Shown: positions 22,736-32,138, counted from the first letter of the stretch. The stretch: 64,000 bases of DNA from Glaciihabitans tibetensis (GCF_003003265.1 NZ_PVTL01000005.1:295055-359054), one strand, 5' to 3'. Numbers and translations: made by a program. The notes: a model not told the origin generated them from the sequence alone.

Positions 22736-24568
22736 ATGTCGATTCACACCCCTCGGGCCGCTAAGCCCGTGCATCGCCGAACGGCGACGAGTCTCGCGGC
22801 TGCTGCCGTCTGCCTCGCCGTCACGTTCGGTGGCGGTACCCTCGCCGCCAGCTCAGCATTCGCCGCAACCCCCAGCCAGACAGACATCGTTCTCGGTGTC
22901 GGAGCAAACGAGACCCAGCGCAACCTGGCCTGGTACTCCGCCACCGACACCGCGCAGGTCGCGCAGTTCGCCCTCGCGTCCAAGGTCGTCGACGGTGCCT
23001 TCCCGGCGCTGGCCGTCAGCGTCTCCGCCACCGGTGGCGCGACCACGAGCGGTGAATTCAACCGTTTCGCGACGCTGTCCGAGCTCAAGGAAAACACCGA
23101 GTACGTGTACCGCGTCGGCCGTGAGGGCGACTGGTCAGCAACCTACTCGTTCCGCACGCAGGACTTCGAAGGTGACTTCAACTTCCTGTTCTTCGGTGAC
23201 CCGCAGATCGGTTCGTCCGGCAATGTGCCGAGCGACTCGGCAGGCTGGGTCGACACCCTCAACGTCGCGACCGCGACCTACCCCGACACCGAGCTGTTGT
23301 TCTCGGCCGGCGACCAGGTCGAGACCGCTTCGAACGAGGGCCAGTACGAGGCATTCCTTCAGCCCGACCAGCTCCGCGAGATCCCCTTCGTAGCGACCAA
23401 CGGAAACCACGACGTGGGTTCGAAGGCCTACCAGCAGCACTTCAACACCCCGAACCTCGACACCACTGTCGGCACCGGCTCGGTCACCGCTTCCGGCGGC
23501 GACTACTGGTTCATCCACAAGGGCGTCCTGTTCATGGACATCAACTCCAACAGCCGTGACAACGCCGCGCACATCGCGTGGATGAACAAGGTTGTCGCCG
23601 AGCACGGTGACGAGGCGAAGTGGAAGGTCCTCGCGTTCCACCACTCGATCTACTCCTCCGGCCCGCACGCCACGGACACCGACGTCATCGACCGCCGGAA
23701 CGTCCTTCCGACGGCCATCTCCGACCTCGGCATCGACCTGGTTCTCCAGGGTCACGACCACAGCTACGCGCGCAGCTACCTCATCCACAACGGTGAGAAG
23801 GCGAACGCCGCGGAGGAGGCTGGTGCTGACTCCGTCGTCGCCGGTCCCGGTGGCGTGTTGTACGTGACGGCGAACTCCGCGTCGGGTTCCAAGTACTACT
23901 CGCTGCAGAACAAGAACTTCTGGTGGCTCTCGGCCGAGAACCAGGAGAAGGTCCGTAACTACAGCGCCATTGACGTGTCCGACGAGGCAATCACCATCAA
24001 GACGCTGCGCAGCCAGGCCAATGGCGACGACAAGCCGGTCAACAGCATCGTGGACCAGGTCACCCTGACGCGCGAGGTCGAGCCCGACACCGACGCACAG
24101 CAGCTGCAGGTCACCGTTCCGGAGACAGCACCGGGCGAGTTCGTCTGGAACATCGACGGCACCAACGGTCTCGTTGACCTCGGCACGGCAGTCGACGCGG
24201 GCGACCACTACTCGGCCGTCGGTTCGATCAACCCGATTCGCGTCACCGACACCCGTTCGTCGGGACCGGAGTGGTCGATTTCCGCTCAGGTGGGCGACTT
24301 CACCTCGGGTGAGAAGTCCTTCTCGGGCCGTTACCTCGGCTGGACCCCCTCGGTGGTTCAGTCCGGCGGCGACGCCGTTGCTGGTGAGCGCGTGGCATCC
24401 GGGTTCCTCGGGGGTGACGGTCTTTCCGTCTCCTCGACGCTCGGTCACGCGAAGGGCGGTCACGCTCTCGGTACCGCCAAGCTCGATGCCGGCCTTGAGC
24501 TGGACATTCCGGTGGATGTCACGGACGGCACCTACAAGGCGACCTTGACGCTCACCGCGCTGAGCTAG
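22736..24568 (+). CDS. Secreted purple acid phosphatase with C-terminal WxL-like domain
   Basis: 610 residues. A Sec signal is cleaved after AFA (about 43). A fibronectin-like N-terminal domain (45-140) is followed by the metallophosphatase domain (148-345) with the dinuclear metal ligands D155 (FFGDPQ), D193 (SAGDQ), N224-H225 (GNHD), H302/H303 and H340/H342 (GHDHSY). The last 150 residues (VTDTRSSGPEWSISAQVGDF, YLGWTP, ending ATLTLTALS) resemble WxL cell-surface domains, although the exact W-x-L motif is not conserved. It should release phosphate from esters at the cell surface. The next gene encodes a DUF916 protein, the usual partner of WxL proteins. A rho-independent terminator follows. 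Confidence 0.88.
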   Translation: MSIHTPRAAKPVHRRTATSLAAAAVCLAVTFGGGTLAASSAFAATPSQTDIVLGVGANETQRNLAWYSATDTAQVAQFALASKVVDGAFPALAVSVSATGGATTSGEFNRFATLSELKENTEYVYRVGREGDWSATYSFRTQDFEGDFNFLFFGDPQIGSSGNVPSDSAGWVDTLNVATATYPDTELLFSAGDQVETASNEGQYEAFLQPDQLREIPFVATNGNHDVGSKAYQQHFNTPNLDTTVGTGSVTASGGDYWFIHKGVLFMDINSNSRDNAAHIAWMNKVVAEHGDEAKWKVLAFHHSIYSSGPHATDTDVIDRRNVLPTAISDLGIDLVLQGHDHSYARSYLIHNGEKANAAEEAGADSVVAGPGGVLYVTANSASGSKYYSLQNKNFWWLSAENQEKVRNYSAIDVSDEAITIKTLRSQANGDDKPVNSIVDQVTLTREVEPDTDAQQLQVTVPETAPGEFVWNIDGTNGLVDLGTAVDAGDHYSAVGSINPIRVTDTRSSGPEWSISAQVGDFTSGEKSFSGRYLGWTPSVVQSGGDAVAGERVASGFLGGDGLSVSSTLGHAKGGHALGTAKLDAGLELDIPVDVTDGTYKATLTLTALS

Positions 24569-24586
24569 TTCGTTTCACCTCCCATG

Positions 24587-24630
24587 ATCGGGGCGGGCGC
24601 GACGGCGTCCGCCCCGATTCTTCTTCTTTC
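24587..24630 (+). terminator. Rho-independent terminator after the phosphatase gene
   Basis: ATCGGGGCGG (24587-24596) pairs perfectly with CCGCCCCGAT (24609-24618), followed by a pyrimidine run TCTTCTTCTTTC. It should end the phosphatase transcript at least partly before the DUF916 gene 24 bases further on. Confidence 0.8.
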
Positions 24631-24653
24631 ACTCTCACCCGAGGTATTTCCGA

Positions 24654-25739
24654 ATGAACTCTCGATCCGCCAGCACCACTGTTTTCGGCCACGCTGCGAT
24701 TGTCGCCGTCGTCCTCGCTCTCGGCGCCGGTATCGCCGCGGCCGCGCCAGCGTCCGCCGAGGTGGCTCCGCCCAGCGGGGATGTGACCTGGGGCGTCCGC
24801 GCGGGGTCGAACCCCGACGGCACGGACCGGGAGAACTTCAACTACACCCTCGACCCCGGTGAGGTGCTGACCGATTCGCTGGTGGTCACGAACCACGACG
24901 CCGAGCCTCTTCAGCTCGACGTGTACCCGGCCGACGGCTTCACCACCACGAGCGGGCAGCTCGATGTCGTCACCCGTGACGTCGAATCGATCGAGATCGG
25001 CGCCTGGACCGCGGTAGACACTGACACGATCGAGATTCCCGCGGGCGAGTCCGCACAGGTCCCCTTCACGATCGCGATCCCCGACGACGCCACCCCGGGT
25101 GACTATGCCGGAGGAATCGTGACCTCGCTTCCCCAGGCCACACAGGAGCAGGGAATCAGCGTCGACAGGCGGCTCGGTGTGCGAATGCACGTTCGGGTGC
25201 TGGGCGATCTCGCCCCCGCCCTCGTGGTGGAGGACATGGTGGTGGACTACACGGGCGGGTTCAACCCGTTCGGCAGCGGCGACGCCACCGTCAGCTACAC
25301 CGTTCACAACACCGGAAACGTGCGTCTCGCGGCAACGCAGACGGTGTCCCTCGCCGGCCCGTTCGGACTCTTCGGAGTCGAGGCGAAGGACGTAGAGGAT
25401 GTCCCCGAGGTGCTTCCGGGTGAGTCCTGGACAGTCGAGGTGCAGGTCGACGGAGTCGTGCCGGCGTTCTGGCTCACCGCGTCGAGCGTGCTGGTTCCGG
25501 AGCTTGCCGTCGTCGCGGGCGCGACGCCCGGCCTCGAATCCGTCACCGCGTCAACGGGAACCTGGAGCGTGCCGTGGGCGCTGCTCGTGCTGGCCCTTCT
25601 GGTCGCGGCCGCCATCGTCGCGGCGATCTTCTGGCGTCGTCGCCGTCGTCGCCAGCAGACATTGCGCGAGGAAGCCCTCGTGCAGGAGGCCGTCGAGCAG
25701 GCGCTGCGCGACCGCGAGAAAACGGACGCGGCTGTCTAG
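24654..25739 (+). CDS. DUF916 (WxL-interacting, peptidoglycan-binding) membrane-anchored protein
   Basis: 361 residues. A signal peptide (1-36, ending APASAEV) is followed by a DUF916 domain (about 45-190; FNYTLDPGEVLTDSLVVTNH, IPAGESAQVPFTI, DATPGDYAGGIV) and a second beta-rich domain (ATVSYTVHNTGNVRLAA). Then come one membrane helix (about 303-326) and a cytoplasmic tail with RRRRRRQQ and a charged helix. Proteins of this family bind both peptidoglycan and WxL domains in Firmicutes. Here the gene follows a WxL-like phosphatase, so it may hold that enzyme at the cell wall. This pairing is inferred from order and domains. Confidence 0.83.
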   Translation: MNSRSASTTVFGHAAIVAVVLALGAGIAAAAPASAEVAPPSGDVTWGVRAGSNPDGTDRENFNYTLDPGEVLTDSLVVTNHDAEPLQLDVYPADGFTTTSGQLDVVTRDVESIEIGAWTAVDTDTIEIPAGESAQVPFTIAIPDDATPGDYAGGIVTSLPQATQEQGISVDRRLGVRMHVRVLGDLAPALVVEDMVVDYTGGFNPFGSGDATVSYTVHNTGNVRLAATQTVSLAGPFGLFGVEAKDVEDVPEVLPGESWTVEVQVDGVVPAFWLTASSVLVPELAVVAGATPGLESVTASTGTWSVPWALLVLALLVAAAIVAAIFWRRRRRRQQTLREEALVQEAVEQALRDREKTDAAV

Positions 25740-25751
25740 ACGGCGCCTGCT

Positions 25752-26408
25752 TTATTCCAGGCGGGTTCGGCTGTCGGCGTGGTCGATCAATCGTTGATCG
25801 TGGGATGCCACGAGCACGGCGATCCCCTCATCTGCCAGCTCCCGAAGAATAGTGATGAGCGCGTCCGCCGAGTCACGGTCGAGACTTGCGGTCGGTTCAT
25901 CCGCCATGATCACGGCAGGTTCGAGCAGCAGCGCTCGAGCGAACGCCACCCGCTGACGCTCCCCACCCGAGAGGCGATCGGGGTAATAGGAAGCACGCGC
26001 TCCGACGCCCAGCCGGTTGAGCAGATCGCGGCCGCGACGGGCGAGGTTTCGCGTCTGCCCGTCAGGAATCGCGGGGAGCAGCACGTTCTCGAGCGCCGTG
26101 AGACCGGGAACCAGGTTGCCGCGCTGGTCGAGGTAGCCGACATGGCGGCGCCGGCGGGTGGTCACCACGTCGTCGGCGAGGCCGGTGATCTCCAGCTGTT
26201 GCCAGATGACCTTGCCGGCCGTGGGTGGCACGAGACCCGCGGCGACGCGCAAAATACTCGTCTTGCCCGAACCGCTCCGCCCCGCGAGGCAGTGGAAGTC
26301 GCCCGGCGACAGGCTGAGGTCGTATTGGTCGACGATCGACAGCGGGTCGAGTCCTGGCCGCTCGTACTGGATGCCGACGTCGACGAGTTCGATCACGGGA
26401 GTCGTCAT
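25752..26408 (-). CDS. ABC transporter ATP-binding protein (LolD/MacB type)
   Basis: 218 residues from ATG 26408, with AAGGAAG nine bases upstream; the frame is open further, but the extension is an overlap with the permease gene. Walker A is GRSGSGKT (43-50), the signature LSGGE (146-150), Walker B VIMADEP (D170-E171), and the switch histidine is in ASHDQ. The closest layout is the LolD/MacB/FtsE class that works with FtsX-type permeases. It overlaps the permease gene by four bases (ATGA), so the two form one complex, and the sigma factor gene heads the operon. Confidence 0.93.
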   Translation of the reverse strand: MTTPVIELVDVGIQYERPGLDPLSIVDQYDLSLSPGDFHCLAGRSGSGKTSILRVAAGLVPPTAGKVIWQQLEITGLADDVVTTRRRRHVGYLDQRGNLVPGLTALENVLLPAIPDGQTRNLARRGRDLLNRLGVGARASYYPDRLSGGERQRVAFARALLLEPAVIMADEPTASLDRDSADALITILRELADEGIAVLVASHDQRLIDHADSRTRLE

Positions 26409-29323
26409 GGCGTTCTTCCTTCTGGTCGCACGGCTGTTTGCGCCGGTCGCGTTGGTGAGGTTGTTCGGGCCGTGCGCGCCGAATAGATGATGACGGATGC
26501 CGTTGCGCCGGCGATCCCGGAGGTGGCGAGCAGCGCCGCGCCCGACTCCAGCCCGAGCATGGCCACCCCTGCCCAGGTGCAGAGCCCGGCCAGCACCAGG
26601 GCCGGAACCACAACCGTGAGGCCCTCGGTCCGTTGCGCCAGGGCGATGTTGCGGGTGGTCCAGCCGGCCGCGCGGAGCGTCGCCCACTGCGTCGAACGGA
26701 GCGCCAGATCACGCCGTCGGCCGAGCCGCGCCAGAACCAATCCCGCCCCGAGTCCGGCGCCGCCGAGGGCGAGTTGCGGAACCAGTTGTTGGTCGTTGAG
26801 AAAGCCCGCGAGGAGGCTCTCGCCGGCCTGCGACCGGGACTGAGTCACCGCGGAGACCAGCCCCACCGCGGACAGGCTCACGATGAGTATGGACAGCACG
26901 TGGGTGGCGGAGGTCAGGCGGTGAACAAATGACTGCCGCACACCAAACGCGGCGGTGCTGCGCGCCCCGGTTCTCCGGCTCCGGCCCGGGCCCATCCGAC
27001 GAACCGCTTCGGGGCGCGACCCGGCGATCACGGCAAACGCCGAGGTGACTCCGGTGGCAGCGACGAGAATGGCGACCGCGACCAGGGAGAACCGCGACGC
27101 GCCTGACAGCACGACGGCGATCGCTCCCACAACGAGCACCACGACCAGGCCAGGAAGTTGCTCCGCTCCGATCCAGCGGGAGATGCGGGTGCGCGTGAAT
27201 CCGATCTCTCGCATCACAATCGACTGGGCGCGTCGACCCTGGAGCCCTGCGATCTCCACTGCGCCGAGCAGCACCACGGTCGAGGCGAGCGCGATGAAGA
27301 GAATCGCGAGGGTTCCGGAGGAGATCGCGAGCTCGGCCCGGGCGGCAGCACCGAGTTCCGACCAGTTTTGGGTCACGTTTCCGAGGGTGCCGACGCGCTG
27401 CTTCCCTGCCGGATCCGTGGTGCCGAAGGCGTAGCCGTCGACCCGAACGGTCGTCTCGACCGGCGAAGACCCGGCCACGATGGTCGACTGAAACCCCAGC
27501 TCCTCGAACTGCCGCGCGACATCCACCACACGCTGTTGCGCCGCAGCGTCGTAGGCGAAGATCCCCCCGACCCGAACCCTCACGGCACTGATCTGGGCTT
27601 TGCCACCCCACGCCTCGGCCCCGGTGATGGACGCGATGGCGGCGGTGCGCGAGCTGACCAGCCCCAGCCCGCTCACCGCGGGTTGCAGCTCGGCGCCGTC
27701 GTACTCCCCGCCGGCCACCGTCGACCCGACCGTTCCGTAAGCCCCGAGCGGAACGTAGTGCAGCTCGTCGTCGGAGGGTGATATTGCGACGTCGGGCAGC
27801 AGTCCCACCGGCACGGCCTGCACTCCCTGCTGCATGCTCAGGGGACGCGCGTCGGTGTAGGCCGTCTCGAACCCCAGCCCCGTTCCGTCCCCGGCGAGGT
27901 GGATGCCCTTTCCCGGTTCGAAGGGAATGACCTTGGGGTCGCGGTAGCCGCTCGGCGAGAGGCTGGTGACCCCGTCATCCACCTGATAAGTGCCCTGTTC
28001 GGTCTGGCTCAGTGATGAAAAGCTCAACGAGGCATACGACGAAATTTCGCTCGACACCGCGAGATCGGTTCCCGGCCAGGCGATATTGGCCGTCGCGTCC
28101 TGAAGAAACGGATTCAACGAACCCGAAATGTCGGCCACGGTTGTGCCGAGCGTGGTTCCGGCCTCGCCGGTAGCCATGGAAGCCGGGAGCTCGGGGGCGG
28201 GAAACGAATCCTTCGGCCGGGCGATCGAGGTATCGCCGAACGATTCGACGCTGACCTTGATCGACAGGTTCGCTGTCGGCGCGGCCGACACGATCAGAGG
28301 CGTGAACGTCTGGTCCGCTACCTGAGCCAGGATGAACTCGTCATAGTCGCTGCCGTTGTCAGCGTAAAGGCGGCGGAGATCGGCAAGGGCCGCGTCGTCA
28401 TACCCCTGGCCGTCGACCATCGCTGCGTTCAGCGCGCGATCCCGGCGAAACGCATCGCCGAACGGGCCGTCGTCGCCCGCTGCCCACTGCTCCATCGCGG
28501 CCGTTGTGACCGGCATGGTCGCTGCGAACGCGACGAGTGGATCGAGAAAATCACCTTCGGTGCCGAGCAGCGCCTGCTCGGCGACCGGGTCGATGAGGGT
28601 GATGCGGGTGGCCGACTGGGGTGAGTTGTAGACGGCGAACTCGAGGGCGGAGGCCGTCGCATCGTAGAAGGTCATATTGTTTTCGCCTCCCGAGTACACG
28701 CCGGGGCCGTTCGTGAAATAGTCCCTGCACAGGCCCGCGGCAAGATCGGGGTATTCCGCCGCTGTGTAGGAGTAGTCGTCGAACTGCCCATCTGACGGGG
28801 TGCACGGAGCATTCGCTACCTCGGCGGATTCGTCAATGACGATGTCCATCGAGTCCGTCGAAATGAGGCGTTCCCCCAGACCGTCGTTCGTCGAGTACTC
28901 GATGGCGACGCGATAGGCCTGCGGGTTTTCCTCGGCGGCCACGGCCTCACGCGGGATCGCGACGTGAGGTTGGGAGAACTTCAGGCCCGGCGCGATCATC
29001 TCCCCGATCGGCGCGGCGATCTCCACGCCGGAAACCGCGCGCATCGCGGCGAGATCCTCAACGGTCAGACCGGTTGTGCTGCTGAGAAGCGAATTCGGGG
29101 GCAACCGGTCACCGAGGGCTCCCGCCGCGTCGCTCGGAGTCACCAGGATGTCGTAGGCACCCCGCCAGTTCTCGTCGAGCGTTGTTCGGAGCACGGCGGC
29201 CGCGCCCGCCTGAATGCCTGAGCCGGCAAGCGCCACCACCCCGATGAGCACCACCGCCGCGAGGCGGCTGCGTTCGCGGGCGACCCGGCGAAGGGCGCCC
29301 GGAACCGGATACCGACGACTCAC
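26405..29323 (-). CDS. FtsX-type ABC permease with large extracellular domain
   Basis: 972 residues from GTG 29323, chosen for GAAGGAG six bases upstream. One N-terminal helix (about 20-42) is followed by an extracellular region of roughly 560 residues and then clustered C-terminal helices (about 665-960), the MacB/FtsX arrangement in a long single chain. The FtsX core is seen in LAILFIALASTVVLLGAVEI and later helix pairs. Such transporters act on envelope substrates, such as peptides or lipoproteins, rather than importing solutes. Context (ECF sigma and a membrane protein upstream, ATPase downstream) suggests an envelope-stress or antimicrobial-peptide function; the substrate cannot be read from the sequence. 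Confidence 0.85.
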   Translation of the reverse strand: MSRRYPVPGALRRVARERSRLAAVVLIGVVALAGSGIQAGAAAVLRTTLDENWRGAYDILVTPSDAAGALGDRLPPNSLLSSTTGLTVEDLAAMRAVSGVEIAAPIGEMIAPGLKFSQPHVAIPREAVAAEENPQAYRVAIEYSTNDGLGERLISTDSMDIVIDESAEVANAPCTPSDGQFDDYSYTAAEYPDLAAGLCRDYFTNGPGVYSGGENNMTFYDATASALEFAVYNSPQSATRITLIDPVAEQALLGTEGDFLDPLVAFAATMPVTTAAMEQWAAGDDGPFGDAFRRDRALNAAMVDGQGYDDAALADLRRLYADNGSDYDEFILAQVADQTFTPLIVSAAPTANLSIKVSVESFGDTSIARPKDSFPAPELPASMATGEAGTTLGTTVADISGSLNPFLQDATANIAWPGTDLAVSSEISSYASLSFSSLSQTEQGTYQVDDGVTSLSPSGYRDPKVIPFEPGKGIHLAGDGTGLGFETAYTDARPLSMQQGVQAVPVGLLPDVAISPSDDELHYVPLGAYGTVGSTVAGGEYDGAELQPAVSGLGLVSSRTAAIASITGAEAWGGKAQISAVRVRVGGIFAYDAAAQQRVVDVARQFEELGFQSTIVAGSSPVETTVRVDGYAFGTTDPAGKQRVGTLGNVTQNWSELGAAARAELAISSGTLAILFIALASTVVLLGAVEIAGLQGRRAQSIVMREIGFTRTRISRWIGAEQLPGLVVVLVVGAIAVVLSGASRFSLVAVAILVAATGVTSAFAVIAGSRPEAVRRMGPGRSRRTGARSTAAFGVRQSFVHRLTSATHVLSILIVSLSAVGLVSAVTQSRSQAGESLLAGFLNDQQLVPQLALGGAGLGAGLVLARLGRRRDLALRSTQWATLRAAGWTTRNIALAQRTEGLTVVVPALVLAGLCTWAGVAMLGLESGAALLATSGIAGATASVIIYSARTARTTSPTRPAQTAVRPEGRTP

Positions 29324-29333
29324 GGTGTCTCCT

Positions 29334-30068
29334 TCATGAAGTCTCTTTGTAGAGCCGATAGCCATCGTTGGCGAGGCAGCGCGCGCTCTCGTCGGCGACC
29401 GAGTCTGCGCCAGCGTCGCCCGCGGTCATCAGAACGACCACCCGACCATCGCTCGCGCGCTCGCAGGTCGTGAAGCGGGTCGGGGTGGGGGCGGACGGCT
29501 GCAGCGGCCCGAACGAGGCCTCCGCGACATCCGCCGATTGATTTGATGATTGATTCGATGATTGTGTGGCGGATGCCGTGACGATGTCGGTCGCGACCCT
29601 GAGCAGTTCATCCGGGGTGGAGTCCTGCAGCGTGCCGGCACTGTCGGACGCGACGGCCACCCGGGCGCCAGCGCAGACCGCGGCCAGGTCGAGCTCAGAT
29701 CCCGCCTTCGCACGCACCGACAACCGCGCGGTGAAGACGGCCGGCACGATTGTCGCGGGGCCGTCAACGCAGTGCAGCTCCAGGGAGGATTCGACCATCA
29801 TGCTGGGAGCCGCGGGCGCGGGCGTGATGGTGAGGGCGGCGGCGGTCGCGACACCGCCACCGAGCGTGGTCACGAGCAGGCCGACGATGAGGGCGCGGGA
29901 CGCTGTGCGGCGGCGGTGCGTGACCGCGTCGATTCGCTCGTTGACCTGTTGCTCGACGATCGCGAGAGCCGAGTCGAGGTAGATGCCCTCGCGGGGTCCG
30001 GGCATGGGTGCGGGTCCGGGTCGGGGTCCGGGTCCGGGCGTGGATTCGGGCGTGGGTGCGTTCGTCAT
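29334..30068 (-). CDS. Single-pass membrane protein, candidate anti-sigma factor
   Basis: 244 residues from ATG 30068, which overlaps the sigma gene stop by four bases. An N-terminal cytoplasmic part of about 55 residues contains Pro/Gly repeats (PGPGPRPGPAPMPGP) and a helix (LDSALAIVEQQVNERIDAVT). One membrane segment lies at 59-80, then an external domain with four cysteines. Position directly after an ECF sigma gene and the topology fit an anti-sigma factor. The usual H-x3-C-x2-C zinc motif is absent, so the call rests on context. A short tract of repeated QSSN codons (29535-29566) uses A/T-rich codons unlike its surroundings. Confidence 0.6.
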   Translation of the reverse strand: MTNAPTPESTPGPGPRPGPAPMPGPREGIYLDSALAIVEQQVNERIDAVTHRRRTASRALIVGLLVTTLGGGVATAAALTITPAPAAPSMMVESSLELHCVDGPATIVPAVFTARLSVRAKAGSELDLAAVCAGARVAVASDSAGTLQDSTPDELLRVATDIVTASATQSSNQSSNQSADVAEASFGPLQPSAPTPTRFTTCERASDGRVVVLMTAGDAGADSVADESARCLANDGYRLYKETS

Positions 30069-30595
30069 GACTCGCCCCGCAACGCCAGACGGAGGGTCGC
30101 GCGCAGCCGCTCCACGCGTTTGCCCACCGCGGAAGTGGTGAGGCCGAGGTGTTCGGCCGCTTCCGAATAGCTGTAACCCTCGATGAGGCACAGGTGCACA
30201 ATGCGCTGGTCGATGCCGCCCAGGCGCGAGATCGCCTGTCGCGTCCAGCTGAGCTCTTCGGCGCGCTCGTGCCGCAGGCCGTCTCCGGGCAGGCGGGCCT
30301 CGTCGAGCGTCGCGGTCGGGCGCCGGGCCCGGAGGTGGTTGCGCCCGACGTTGCGGCAGGTCACGAGCAGCCACGGAAGGGCCGAGCTGTCGACGATGCG
30401 CAGTGCGCCGAGCTTCTTCCACGCGAGCACGAAGACTTCCTGTGTCACTTCTTCTGCATCACGATCGTCGCGCGTCAGGCCCCACGCGTAGCGGTACACC
30501 GCAGGAGAGTGCCGGGCGAAGAGAGCGCTGAATGCGCCGCGGTCCGAGTGCGCAGCAAGACGAACGAGGTCGCCGTCGCTCTCGGTCTCGTACAT
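30065..30595 (-). CDS. ECF-family RNA polymerase sigma factor
   Basis: 176 residues from ATG 30595; a GTG three bases earlier is possible. Region 2 spans about 20-85 (FARHSPAVYRYAWGLTRDDR, AEEVTQEVFVLAWKKL), region 4 about 115-170 (RLGGIDQRIVHLCLIEGYSYSEAAEHLGLT, SAVGKRVERLRATLR). No region 3 is present, as expected. It heads an operon with a membrane protein, an FtsX-type permease and an ATPase, the likely targets. ATG is preferred because it stands five bases from an unusual G9 tract that appears to serve as the ribosome-binding site. Confidence 0.92.
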   Translation of the reverse strand: MYETESDGDLVRLAAHSDRGAFSALFARHSPAVYRYAWGLTRDDRDAEEVTQEVFVLAWKKLGALRIVDSSALPWLLVTCRNVGRNHLRARRPTATLDEARLPGDGLRHERAEELSWTRQAISRLGGIDQRIVHLCLIEGYSYSEAAEHLGLTTSAVGKRVERLRATLRLALRGES

Positions 30596-30600
30596 CACAT

Positions 30601-30609
30601 CCCCCCCCC
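30601..30609 (-). promoter_or_regulatory. Nine-base G tract as ribosome-binding site of the sigma gene
   Basis: On the minus strand GGGGGGGGG precedes ATGTGATG, the region of the sigma factor start. The tract is both the only Shine-Dalgarno-like sequence and a homopolymer long enough to slip during replication. Confidence 0.5.
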
Positions 30610-30714
30610 GGGCTCGCCCAGAAAAGGGCCCCTCACCTGTTACTGTCTGCCCGAACCCGAATCATGACGCGAGACGCGTATTTCTTTTGGTCGTCTTGCT
30701 TTGGCCGTCTTGCT

Positions 30715-32022
30715 TTAGTCATCCTTCGGCGCTGAACAGACCTGCTGGCTCGCGGTCTGACCCAGTACGCCGTCGAGAACCTCAGGTTCGCCCGCGTTGA
30801 CGGGATCGGAACCCGGCTGGTCGGTCGCGCCCGCAGTGGGCTCGGCCGGGTCGGCGGGAGCAGCGGTGGCTGAGGGGTCGCCGACCGGCGGGTCCGTGGC
30901 AGCTGCTGGGTCGGGCGTAGGAAGCAGCTCCGTGACGCCGGGGCGAAGCGCATCATCCGCCAGAATAAAGAGCTCGTCGTTCTGCAGCTTTTCGACCAGC
31001 TCGCTCGCCGCGGGTTCCGCCGGCACGAGCTTGTTCGGGTTCGCAGGATTGGCCTTCGAGGGGTAGGTCACGAGGCTCATCCGGTCGAGGTCGAGATCTT
31101 TCAGCGTCAGCGCCATGCTCACCATGGTGTTGGGGGACGACAGCGTGGTCGACAACTGCACGTTCTCCGCCGTGGCGTTGGCGAGCCCGAACATCTTCGT
31201 GGGGCTGGTCAGCGTGTCATTGCTCTTGATCACCCGCAGCAACGACGACATGTAGGCCTGCTGGGACGAAATTCGGGCGAGGTCGCTGCCATCACCCACT
31301 TCTTTGCGCGCCCGCAGGTAGGCGAGCGCCTCCTGTCCCTGCACGACTCTGACTCCGGCGGGCAGGTTGAGGCCCGAGGAGGGGTCGTTGATGGCGTCGG
31401 TGAGGCAGATGGGCACCCCGCCGACCGCATCGGCCATCGCGACCGTGCCCTCGAAGGAGAACAGCGCGGCGTAGGCGATGTCGAGGCCGGTCAGCTCGGA
31501 GACGGTCGCCACAACACAGCCCAGGCCGCCGCGGCCGATGGCGGAGTTCAGCTGCTGAGCTGAGACGGCGCTGAACTCATCCCCGGTGACGGGGTCAGTG
31601 CAGGCGGGGCCGGGAATCACGAGGTCGCGGGGCAGGCTCACGATGACGGCGCTCCGATGGTCGGCCGCGACATGGAGCAGGATGTTGACGTCGTTCAGGC
31701 TCGCCCCATCGCGCTCACCGAATTGAGCGCTCTGCCCATCGACGTTGTCTGCCCCCACCGCGAGGATGTTGAAGCCGCCCTCGAACGCGCCGAGCAACGG
31801 GGGCTCCTCTTTCTGCACCGGTTGGTTGCCGTTGGAGATGTCGAGTGCGTTGCCCGCGACTCGCGACGCGATGCCCGTGAGGTAGATGGCGGAGACCGAC
31901 AGGGTGCTGGCGAGAACGACGGCGAGAGCGATTGACGAGACGCGCAGCACGCGGGTGAAGCGGTGCGATGCGGAAGGCGTGCGGCGGTGGTGGACGAGTA
32001 CGCTGGCGCGGGTGCTCGGCAT
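30715..32022 (-). CDS. LytR-CpsA-Psr (LCP) family cell-wall glycopolymer ligase
   Basis: 435 residues from ATG 32022 with AGGAAGG six bases upstream. One membrane anchor lies at about 25-48; the external LCP domain at about 85-280 includes DVNILLHV, VSLPRDLVIPG, and the AYLRARKEVGDGSDLARISSQ block with the conserved R-x5-D-x-x-R pattern. A C-terminal Pro/Ala/Asp-rich tail (about 365-435) is variable. LCP enzymes transfer lipid-linked glycopolymers such as teichoic or teichuronic acids or arabinogalactan to peptidoglycan. No glycopolymer synthesis genes lie immediately next to it, though the polysaccharide cluster at 36-41 kb is close. Confidence 0.92.
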   Translation of the reverse strand: MPSTRASVLVHHRRTPSASHRFTRVLRVSSIALAVVLASTLSVSAIYLTGIASRVAGNALDISNGNQPVQKEEPPLLGAFEGGFNILAVGADNVDGQSAQFGERDGASLNDVNILLHVAADHRSAVIVSLPRDLVIPGPACTDPVTGDEFSAVSAQQLNSAIGRGGLGCVVATVSELTGLDIAYAALFSFEGTVAMADAVGGVPICLTDAINDPSSGLNLPAGVRVVQGQEALAYLRARKEVGDGSDLARISSQQAYMSSLLRVIKSNDTLTSPTKMFGLANATAENVQLSTTLSSPNTMVSMALTLKDLDLDRMSLVTYPSKANPANPNKLVPAEPAASELVEKLQNDELFILADDALRPGVTELLPTPDPAAATDPPVGDPSATAAPADPAEPTAGATDQPGSDPVNAGEPEVLDGVLGQTASQQVCSAPKDD

Positions 32023-32094
32023 CGGTGGCCTTCCTGATTCGGATGGTGCAATCGCTCTGAGCGTAGAGTATTTCTCGGGTGAGCGGCGACGCGG

Positions 32095-32138
32095 CGGGCG
32101 CTCCGCAGGCTGCGGGCGCTCCGCAGGCTGCGGGCGCT
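32095..32138. repeat. 18-bp tandem repeat upstream of the LCP gene
   Basis: CGGGCGCTCCGCAGGCTG occurs at 32095-32112 and 32113-32130 without mismatch, followed by an eight-base partial copy. It lies about 70 bp upstream of the LCP start, between it and a lipoprotein gene. Confidence 0.85.
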
